Position numbers and translations under genes: made by a program. Below the pieces are notes generated by a model. It did no database searches. It was not told where the DNA came from and worked only from the letters and a program-made list of their open reading frames with translations. From Lingula anatina (lineage: Eukaryota; Brachiopoda; Lingulata; Lingulida; Lingulidae), in the NCBI RefSeq assembly GCF_001039355.2, contig NW_019775522.1, positions 168,498 through 230,497 of the forward strand: DNA of 62,000 nt, given 5' to 3'. Each line of letters starts with the position of its first letter. Position 1 is the first letter of the stretch. Of this stretch, positions 34,410 to 43,539 are shown piece by piece.

Positions 34410-34754
34410 GTAGCAGCTGAAGCTGCACCTGTTCCGCCGATAGCGGTTTTTAATGTACAGCTTGGACCCGGTGCTGTAGGTGGTGTGATCTACGTGGGGA
34501 ACGGTTTTCATATCTCCGTAATTCTGCATAACGGTGATTGGTACATCCAAGTTAGAAGCACGCGCCTGCCACCCGTCCTGTTCGACATTAGCATACTTGT
34601 GGCCCGACATTGTCTCCAGATTCACATTCCTCCGATCTGGAACACCTGGATGGAAGGGATATGTGGAGATTGGAACGGAAATCCAGGTAACGACGTTACG
34701 GCTTTTGTCGGCGCTCCACAGGTGACACCTGCGAAGTTTAGGGGATTCCCTTAA
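34410..34754 (+). CDS. Unit 3, exon 3: C-terminal half of VWD domain and stop
   Basis: The acceptor CTCATTGCAG opens in phase 0. There are 114 codons, then TAA. It retains VGNGFHISVI, NGDWYIQVR, LVARHCLQIHIPP and GICGDWNGNPGNDV, ending FRGFP. Two points differ. The cysteine of VRC is Ser (VRS), leaving five cysteines in the mature part. Also, a usable-looking GTAACG donor appears inside the calcium-site codons (AATCCAG|GTAACG), which units 1 and 2 lack. The odd cysteine number in units 2 and 3 differs, so their disulfide pairing cannot be the same. Confidence 0.85.
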   Translation, partial: VAAEAAPVPPIAVFNVQLGPGAVGGVIYVGNGFHISVILHNGDWYIQVRSTRLPPVLFDISILVARHCLQIHIPPIWNTWMEGICGDWNGNPGNDVTAFVGAPQVTPAKFRGFP

Positions 34755-35035
34755 CAGCACATGACGCCGTGACGTAAGTAGATGGTATTTTATCTGGAAT
34801 GTGTGTAAATAAATCACACGAGTCGTAGAATGCTAAAGTTACTCTCTCACTCTCACACACACATTCCCCAGAATTCATTTTCTTAAAAACTTATTTCATA
34901 CCCAATTTATCAGATTTAAAAACATTAATTTTGTATCACAATTTTGTTCTCCCTTACATAAATAATTTGTTTCTACCGAAATGATGACCGACAGCGACAA
35001 ATATATAATCCTTGTCTCATTTCTTTTTAAACCAG

Positions 35036-35271
35036 GATGTTACTCGATGATCCATGACGTGATGACCAAAGAGCGACTACCACCAACTCTGTACAAACTC
35101 TGTCTTCTTTCTCCAGTCAGTGATGTTCACGTGGAACACGGGATGCGCTGGACGCCATTTCATGTTTCACAGCCGTTGACTTGGACACAGGGTTACTACG
35201 GACCATGTCACTTAGACTTTTTAATCCCTATTTCTATGGAATATTTCTATCTGTTGACTAAACAGAATTGA
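35036..35271 (+). pseudogene. Unit 3, downstream exon with C8 relic
   Basis: The acceptor AAACCAG precedes GCYSMIHDVMTKE, then LYKLCLLSPVSDVHVEHG and a tail to a TGA at 35271. Relative to unit 1 there is one inserted base before LYKLC and two after it, so the overall frame is restored. Here the GTAAGT donor after exon 3 is in phase 1, the phase needed to read this frame, but TAA and TGA codons stand before it. As in the other units it should be 3' UTR unless another donor is used. Confidence 0.55.
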
Positions 35272-36527
35272 TAAAAGCTAACATTTGACTCGCACACTTA
35301 TTTTTCGTTGGAGAACGTCTATTGGAGAGTCGAAAATTCACAAAAGGAACAGAATCATGGACAATGAAACTTGTGGGGGTGCTTGCTACTCTTTCGGTTC
35401 TACGATAACTATTCTATTTTTTGTTTGTTTTTTAATTTTGATATTGATCGAGGTATTTTATGCCTTGAAGTGCAAATTATTGCATGTGGGTTTTTGTAAA
35501 GAAGGTTGAGTTAATCATTTTGCTGTAACAGGTGTATGACATTATTTTGAGGATATAAACAAATTTGGAGAAATCTCCGAACACAAGACTGAACATGACA
35601 GAGATAAAGACATTTGGCGCTGAAAACATATGCCATGTGTCGCAAAAGAAAATAATTTTCACAAGATTTGATTGATGGCGTTCATCGTGATTTAAATTGG
35701 GTACGATATAGTGACAGTAGCTTCAGGTGTTTTTAATGTTTTAATTTTTGATTTATATTTCTCTTTAATTCGTTTCGCCGTGCTTGTAGCTTTAAAATCG
35801 TTATTAAATGGTATCATTGATATCAAATAACTGTAGTTTGTTTTAATTATGTTAAAGGGGAAATATAAAGACTTCCGTTGATATTTTCTTATAATTGGTG
35901 TAAAGTTTTAATATAAAAACATCTTGGTTAAAAAATAAATAAATAAATAAATAAATAAAAACACAAAGCATCGAATATAAAATATACAATGTCATCACTG
36001 GTTCTCTGGCCGATTGAGTTTTTTTGTAATTGAGGGCTAGGATGTAACATCGTACCGGCTGTTAGGGGAGAGGAGGGGGTTACAAGTATGAAATATTACA
36101 AACAGACGACGGCAACATTGCTATGTTAATTTGACAGACAAAATGCATCTTTTCTTGTCGTTTAGTTCCCTTTTAAAAGAGGTAGAAGAGATAGCTCAGA
36201 AGCTGAGGGCAGGGCACGTGCCCACTGCCCCTTCCTGACGATGTTTTTATAACTTATAAATAAATTACAAGGCACGCACCCAGTTGAAGGCTAATGGCAA
36301 AATCAACTGAAAACATTTTCAAGTGCAAAAAGTAAAACTTTAAAGCACCCTTAAGGCATACCTTTGATCCAATCGCCGCATAGAAGAAAAATTCGGTAAA
36401 AAAGAAAGAAAAAAAACCCCAAAAATAATAAACCAAATACACACCTCTTCCATTTTTACTAAGGTCGACCATTGTTTCCAAGAAACTGAGATTTGAAAAA
36501 CTACTTACTGCACGTACTACAGTGTAT
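35272..36527. other. Duplicated 3' flank of unit 3
   Basis: No gene. Much of it is nearly identical to 22230-23519. It includes GGGCACGTGCCC at 36212-36223. The 75-codon frame at 36254-36481 is a duplication artefact. Confidence 0.7.
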
Positions 36528-36784
36528 CAGTGGCGAATTTAGAGGGGGTCAGGGGGGTCCTGAAAAATATATCACACAATTTTTCCCTCTTGAAATTAGA
36601 ATTTGACTAGCTGAATTATAGTTCTAAACAGTGTCAAAGGTCACCGTTTGCCCTCCAAAACACCAAAATTTTTTTTCGGCCCTTGAGCAGGCCCCGAACC
36701 CCACTCCAAGAGAGCGATGGTCAGCTACGCATCCGAGGCCTGTCGTTCCCAACCCCCCCTTAAAAAATCCTGGATCCACCCCTG
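36528..36784. mobile_element. MITE family B, copy 2
   Basis: The same insertion as 23520-23761, with identical flanks (GTACTACAGTGTAT and TAATATAAAATCACACC). It is 15 bases longer because of a CCAAAATTTTTTTTC-type insertion in the middle. Confidence 0.75.
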
Positions 36785-37741
36785 TAATATAAAATCACAC
36801 CAATGCGCTTTATTTCTTCAATTTGAATTTTTCTGATATGTAATTAAATATTTTTTTTCAAAATTCTCATGATGTGCAGTGTAATAAGTTTATGTAAATT
36901 CGCGTATATATGTTTGTTGATTGCATTCAATCATGACATGCCTATTGCATGTGGTTAAGTGAATTCATGATTCACAGAAGAGAATGGCTTTTTTTTTAAA
37001 TTAAAGTATTCTTAACTGCTGTCATTGCCAAAGGAGTGTAGCAATTAAACCCCGAACCCAGCTCACAGAAAATTGGTTGAGACAGTTATGTTTGCAGAGC
37101 CTTGGAATATAAATTGCCTTACGTGCGGCGGCGGTCAATGCGTTGGATGAGACGTAGAAAACACGATCTGGATCTGCGATTACCCTTAATGCAGTCGCAG
37201 TATACACTTACAGCAACAATCAAAATCCCAATCTCCCGTAAAATAAATCAATGATTATTTTGCAGTTGTGCTGCCTTCTGGTTAGCTGTATGATTCTCTA
37301 AAATATTTCCCAAATTTGTCGTCCCACTGCTGGTACTTACCCCCACCCCCCTATCCTGCACAGTGGGTAAACCGCAAGTGACAACATATAACCCTCTGGA
37401 CCCTCCCACTGGTACCCCATTGAATATACCAGACGCGAAAACATTTTAGCCTTCAAGACCCTTCCTTCCTCAAAACAGTTAAACGTAGGGAGGAAAAGGA
37501 TATCAAAAAACTTTCTCCGTCTTTATTTATATTCTTGGTTCTACAGTTGTACCATAAATTTTTATTGTGAATGGTTACTGGAGGATGGGCAGAAAAGTTA
37601 AAAATTTCTCAGCAGATATGCTTAAAATATCATGTATGAGGGGGAGAAACTTTGGCATTAAAATTTGCGACAATTTCTGTGGGATAGTTACACCACACAA
37701 TTCAGGGAAACAAGGGAAGCATATATTACTTGTTTGAGAAA
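36785..37741. other. Duplicated flank ending at a rearrangement joint
   Basis: Paralogous to 23762-24700. After about 37688 a piece matching 27440-27480 follows (CACACAATTCAGGGAAACAAG), then at 37742 the sequence jumps back to the exon-3 tail. No gene. Confidence 0.65.
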
Positions 37742-37815
37742 CAGATCCAGGAAACAATGTTACGACACTTGACAGCTGGCCACAGGTGACGGCTCCGTTT
37801 AGGAGGTTCCCCTAA
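37742..37815 (+). pseudogene. Unit 4, tail of VWD exon 3
   Basis: 24 codons and stop. It starts inside the calcium-site motif (DPGNNV, with Asp replaced by Asn) and reaches the TAA and GATGAC|GTAAGT donor. It is nearly identical to 21615-21687. The rest of the exon is missing, so this is a 3' fragment produced by segmental duplication from a unit-2-like copy. Confidence 0.8.
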
Positions 37816-38136
37816 CACCACACGACGCCGATGACGTAAGTTAATTGTATTTTATCTGAAATATCTTTTAAGTTATAAGTTAACCACCAGATTGTTATAG
37901 TTACTCTCTCTCATTCTCTCTCTCCCACACACATACGAAAGTACGCAAGCGGCATCCCCAGAAAACATTTTTCCTAAAATCATATTTCACACCCAAAAAT
38001 TCAGATTTAAAAACGTCAATTTTGTATCCTGATTTTTCATCATTTCGTTCTCCCTTACATAAATAATTTGTTTCTATCGAAATCATGACAGACACCGGCA
38101 AATGTATAATGTTTGTCTCATTTCTCTTTAAATCAG

Positions 38137-38300
38137 GATATTACTCGATGATCCATGGCGTGATGACCAAAGAACCAATCAACCAACCGACCAACTCTAT
38201 GCAAACTGTGTCTTCTTTCTCCAGTCATTGATGTGCATGTGGAACACAGGAAGCGCTGGACGCCATTTCATGTTTCACAGCCGTTGACTTGGACACAGGG
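38137..38300 (+). pseudogene. Unit 4, downstream exon with broken C8 relic
   Basis: It follows an AAATCAG acceptor. Like unit 2 it has GATATTACTCG in place of GATGTTACTCG (Cys lost) and the CAAC-type expansion, plus a two-base insertion, so the C8 frame is interrupted. It resembles unit 2 at the start and unit 3 after about 38220, which suggests gene conversion or a junction within the exon. Confidence 0.55.
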
Positions 38301-39800
38301 TTACTACGGACCATGTCACTTAGACTTTTAAATCCCTATTTCTGTGGAATATTCCTATCTGTTGACTAACAGAATTGAGAAAAACTGATTTTTAACTAAC
38401 ACACTTATTGTTCTTTGGTGAACGTCCATTGGGGAGTCGAAAATTCACAAAAGGAACAGAATCATGGACAATGAAACTGAAATTTGGGGGGGTGCATGCG
38501 AATCTTTCGGTTCTACGATAACTATTCAATTTTTTGATTGTTTCTTTGTCTTTAATTTTGACATTAATCGAGGTATTTTATGCCTTGAAGTGCAAATTGT
38601 TGCAAATTGTTTTGGTAAAGAGGTTGAATTAATTAATTTCCGCAACAGGTGATTGGCATTATTTCGAGGATGTAAACAAATTCTGGAAAATCTCCTAACA
38701 CAAGACTGACCATGACAGAGAAAGACACAATTGGCACTTAAAACAGATGCAATGTGTCGCAAAAGAAAATATTGCTTTTGTTTGACAAGTTTTGTTTGAG
38801 CTCCTTTTGGTACAGTGGACACGTGATTTAAATTGAGTACGATGTAGTGACAATAGCTTCAAAATGTTTTTATCGTTTTAATTTTGTCTTACATTTCTTT
38901 TGAATTCCTTTGGCGGTGCTTTTGACTAAATTAATTAAATGGTATCATTGATATCAAATATCTGTAGTTTGTTTTAATTATATCTAAAGGGGAAATGTAA
39001 AAAATTCCGTTTATAATTTTTGGTAATTGGTCCAACTTTTTTATTTAAAAGCATCTTCGTTCAAAGTTTCAAAAAAAAAAAAAAAAAAATACAAAATATG
39101 TCCTTTTGGTACAATGTCAGTCCTGGTTCTCTGGCGGATTCAATTTTTGTTAAGGGAGGGCTAGGATGTAACATTAGGTTGGCTCTTAGTGGAGGGGAGG
39201 TGGTTACAAGTTTGAAAAGTTACTAGTAGACGATGGTGATATTGCTATACTATATTGCTATACAGAATGCATCTTCTTTGTCGTTTAGCTCCCTTTTAAA
39301 AGGGCAAGAAGAGATAGCTCAGAAGCTGAGGAGGGACACGCGCCCATTGCTCCTTCCAGACGACGTTTTTATAACTTATTGATAGATTCAACGGTACGCA
39401 GCTATTTAAAGGCTAAACCAAAATCAAATGACAAAAAGATTCAAAAGCAAAAATTAAAACTTTTAAGTCTGATTTTCAGGCATAGCTTTGATGAAATCGT
39501 CATAAGAAAAGTTCAGTATAAAAAATGAAATTAAATTAAAAAGAAAACGAAAATAATAAACCAAATTCACCCTTCCCCATTTTCTACTAAGGCGCATATG
39601 GTCAAGTGAGTTTTTGATTCACTGGAGAGAATGCCATGGCGTTTTTTGAATAATTATAACCGACCATAATTCATAGTCGTAACTGCTTTCGTTGACAAGG
39701 AGTCTGGAGGAATTCAATCTTGAAAAATAGGTGTATCTGTGTGTGTGTGTGTGTGGGGGGGATGCAATGTAGATTACAGATACAGTGCCGCTGGAATTTA
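38301..39800. other. Duplicated 3' flank of unit 4
   Basis: No gene. It is related to 2943-4240. The palindrome is degraded here (GGACACGCGCCC at about 39333). A (GT)n run lies at 39738-39755. Confidence 0.65.
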
Positions 39801-40084
39801 CCCGCACGAAAACGAAGTAGATACTCCAGCGCAGTAGACTACTGCAATCATACTGCAAACATGCTTCAAATCTGCTTCGATGTGGGAGCTAATTAGCATA
39901 TTTGAAACATGCTTCTATCATGCTGCTAATCTACTGCATTAATGCTGCTCCTCTGTACAACCCTATGTAATTTTTGAAGTAGAATTGCAGTAGGCTATAC
40001 TGCATTTCTACTGCAAATATGCTCCACACCAGTACTGCGTTAATGCTTCTTTGCTACTTCGATACTACTGCATTTTCTTGCGGG
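39801..40084. mobile_element. MITE family A, copy 2 (complete)
   Basis: 284 bases with inverted ends CCCGCACGAAAACG and TGCATTTTCTTGCGGG, TA before the left end and A after the right. The sister flank at 4235-4255 (GAGTCTAGCCTTACC) is uninterrupted, so the insertion went into a TA. Together with the TA after copy 1 (18600-18601), this places the family with TA-targeting elements such as Tc1/mariner. It contains no frame. Confidence 0.85.
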
Positions 40085-42169
40085 AGCCTTACCAAATGGC
40101 CGCAGGAACTTACTGTCCTGCACCGCATGATGATTGCAAGGTAGGAATATCAGCATGTAATGTCCAAATTTGTCGGTCCAACGAACTCACACCACTCCTC
40201 AATATCCTCATGTCAGTTGTCTTTATCGTTAATGCAAAGGCATTGCTATGGACACGAGCAAACAGTAACGGGTTAAGTTGTAACAGCCACAGCAGAAGAC
40301 TAGAGTGAAGACAGAATAAAACCAGTCATAATTTTAAAACCTTTTGACCACTGAAATCCAGCTAAATCTTAAGAGTCACGACCAACACTTACAAAGCTAA
40401 AATATTTAATTTAAAAAAAGTTAACACATAAAGTAAATAGCAATGTCTCAAATTGTTTCTTATAACATGTGGTGCTTGTTTAAAAGCCAGATGCACGCCT
40501 TTCCCTCTCGGTCACTGCTGGAATCACCTTCTTCATGTGATTAATGTTTTTATTTTCGCATGCCTCCCGAATGCATTCAACTAGTTCTTTTTGTGGCGTA
40601 CGTGACGCCCGTACGTACATGTAAGTTGTCATCGGGAATTAGAAAGAAACACGCGCTTAGATGACAGGCTTTGCAATTGTTCTGCACTGTCAAATTAAAA
40701 TAAATGTCTGTTGGCTGCAAATAACCCACTCCCCGTCCTCTGTATATAAAACAGGCTGGACTTTCAGTACCACATGGCATTGGGAGTAGGGGTGCTATTC
40801 GTCAATCCCCACCCCTCGTTTGCCCTCCGCATCCTCGTTCTTCTGCATGAAATATACTGGCATAGAAGAGTGATGGCACGCACACACATGTCTCAGTTTA
40901 TTCAAAATCAAATAAATATTTACTTAACTCTCACTGAAAATTAATTGAAACAGTTGTGTTTGCAGAGTCTCGGCAAGAATTGTGGTATACACGCGGCGGC
41001 GGTCATTGCGTTAGATGAGACGTAGAAAACACAATCTGCATCTGCGATAACCCTTGCTAAAATACCAGCACACACTTACAGCAACAATCAAAATCTTAAT
41101 TTTTTTAATAAACCGACGATAATTTTGCAGTTGTGCTGTTTTCTGGCTGCGACTGCCTTTGGTAAGCTGTATGATATACACGGGTGGGTTCCCTAAAATA
41201 TTTTCCCACTTTGTTGTCCCACTGCTGCTATTTCCCCCCAGATCCCCCAGTGAATATCCCACAAGCGGCATAATTTAACCTTGTCAAACCTTTGTCAAAT
41301 CAGAATCATATTGGAACGTCATTCTCTCTAACTTTCAAGTTATAGTTCCCACGCCGCCGCCTTATTACATGTACCACGCCATTTTTTATATATATATAAA
41401 ATCTCTTTTGGCCCTCTCTCCATTTACATTATATTCTCCTAGACAATACCGACACTGTATAACATTCATCACAACAACATATAAAGTTTCTATACTTGAG
41501 TTTTATTTTAAGCCATCCTCAGTCATTAACAACAATAAATAATTAAATAAAGAAATCATAAACACGAGGAGACCCTCTCCTCACTAATATCTGTATCATT
41601 TCTCCCTTTTCTATATAATAAGGAATCACTAGGATATCACATCCCCAACAGCTCATCTTTCCCTTACCTAGGGGATCACCGGGATATCACATCCCGAACA
41701 TATCTTCCGAGCTCATTTCTCTTGTACATAGGGAAACACGGGGAAACCACCATCAAAACCATTAATCTTATATATTCATGAACATAAATGCGCCCCAACT
41801 TGTACTAGCAATTTCTGAAAAGTAAACAACATAAAAATATCATAATTTATACTTTAGAACATAAACCAACAGACACACATGCCCCCACACACACACTTAC
41901 ACACACAAATGCTTGCATTGTAACAAAAAAAAAAAAAAAAAAAAAAATGAAAATAATCTGTGCCAGAAAGGCACTAAATCAGACGGACGTTGCCTGACAG
42001 ATTATTGTGTCAGACGGTGCGCTCCGCACAGTTTTATAGAGTTATGCCCAGGCAGTGGGAAGATAATGGCCGTAGTTTGGATTTGATTATAACCGTTAAA
42101 AGTATGTTTTGAAGGCATTTTACAGCCTTCGGCAGTTTCGTTATGTGTGCCAGTTATCATTTTTGTCAA
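40085..42169. other. Duplicated flank, no gene
   Basis: 40085-40510 is related to 4255-4710, 40930-41260 to 24045-24330, and 41780-41950 to 4850-5090. 41270-41760 has no counterpart in the window. A poly-A of about 25 bases lies at 41923-41947. 41985-42050 resembles the interior of the palindromic element at 6270-6330. Confidence 0.6.
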
Positions 42170-42265
42170 AACACTACATCACATAGCAGGGTTTGCTGAC
42201 CCAGTGGTAACGTGGCACCCAAACACGGCGGAGTCGGTTCGATTCTCATTCAGTCCCGTTTATTT
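42170..42265 (+). mobile_element. tRNA-derived SINE-like repeat, copy 2
   Basis: The A-box-like GACCCAGTGGTAACGTGG is followed by a B box, GGTTCGATTC, with a T-rich tail. It is paralogous to 5145-5235. Confidence 0.55.
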
Positions 42266-42279
42266 CTTTAATTTTTTAA

Positions 42280-42280
<1 letters not shown>

Positions 42281-42338
<58 letters not shown>
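42281..42338. repeat. (ATT)n microsatellite
   Basis: About 19 ATT units. The paralogous place at 5245-5275 has a short, impure ATT run. Confidence 0.95.
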
Positions 42339-42339
<1 letters not shown>

Positions 42340-42438
42340 ACCCTTTACCATGGTTCACTGACTGATGTGACGGGTATTATCTGGTAAAATGTGTATTGTA
42401 AATGCTAACTGGAGGGTGTGCAGAAACGTTAAACATTA

Positions 42439-43536
42439 GGGGAGGGTGGGGCTAGTCCGCCCTCGGGGCAAGTCCGCACACTCCCCATATATCGAAAGTG
42501 ACACGATGAATCACGCCCTCCGCCAATTTGAGAAGTCACATTGTATGTGGAAGGGCGCTAAAGTAAAAATCGCGGCCTGTAAAACCACGTAGTGTTCCTC
42601 GTCAGTCAAAACTACATGGTAAGTAAATTTTTAGACTCTAATTATTGTCTAATTTTGTCGACAGAGTATAGATTTGCAGTGAGTCATTATATGTATGTTA
42701 TACAGGGGGTATGGCCTTATCTGCGACATATTATTGGTTTGCATACGTATTGCAAATATTATGCAATCACGTGTTTAACAAAAAAAGTCCTATTGGGGCA
42801 AGTCCGCTATTTGCACGGGGCTAGTTCGCTCCAGGGCGGACTTGCCTCATTACATAAAACCTCTTGTTAAACATATTTTCTGATGAAAGTTAACGTTTTT
42901 TAAGGATTTATTTTTGACGGGTATTCTCAGAGTATTGGCATGGTGATATTACAGTGGCAAATTTAGAGGGCGGGTCAGGGGGGTCCTGTCCCCCCCCCTT
43001 CGATTTCTGGTCCCCTCTTGAAATTAGTATTCTGACTAGCTGAATCATAGTTCTAAACCGTACCAAATGGCACCGTTCGCCCTCTAAAGTACTAGAAAAG
43101 CTGTCCAAGAGAATGTAGATGATTTGTTGTTGATAACTGATTTGTTGTTGATAATTTTAATAAACATTTTAATATTTTGGTCAAAACTGCTGTGTTTTCA
43201 TTGGTGCTGTCGTCTTTAACATTAGTGGCTGCATAAGTTGCTGCTGTTACTCGGTCTTACTGATAAAAATGCACAATGTTGGACAAAAGCACATTTTCTT
43301 ATGGATTCTAGTATGTGTGTGGACTTGCCCCGGGATGGGGCAAGTTCGCACACTTGGACTAGACCTTTTAAAACTTAATTTACTCTCATATAATTTATAG
43401 TGGGCGCCAGATACTTATCTATAAGAAAGGCATTTAAATAACCTTCCTTCTGACAAATTTCTCGGAGCCTGACGATAATAGTATGTCTCTCATGCGAATT
43501 TTTATGAAAATGGTGCGGACTAGCCCCACCCTCCCC
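42439..43536. mobile_element. 1.1-kb TA-targeting DNA transposon with GC-rich inverted ends
   Basis: The 22-base ends are perfect inverted repeats (42439-42460, GGGGAGGGTGGGGCTAGTCC…; 43515-43536). TA flanks both sides. The sister at 5349 (GTTAAATATTACTCAG) is the empty site. The inside repeats the motif GGGCAAGTCCGC and its variants near 42473, 42797, 42830, 43325 and 43340 in both orientations. A truncated family-B MITE is nested at 42952-43098. No transposase frame. Confidence 0.88.
42952..43098. mobile_element. MITE family B, copy 3 (truncated, nested)
   Basis: Begins CAGTGGCAAATTTAGAGGG and follows the family through GACTAGCTGAATCATAGTTC and CACCGTTCGCCCTC, then stops. The right half is missing. 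Confidence 0.7.
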
Positions 43537-43539
43537 TAC

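Noticed and set aside
42147-42365. Open frame with a long Tyr run
   Set aside because: It is a translation of the (ATT)n microsatellite.
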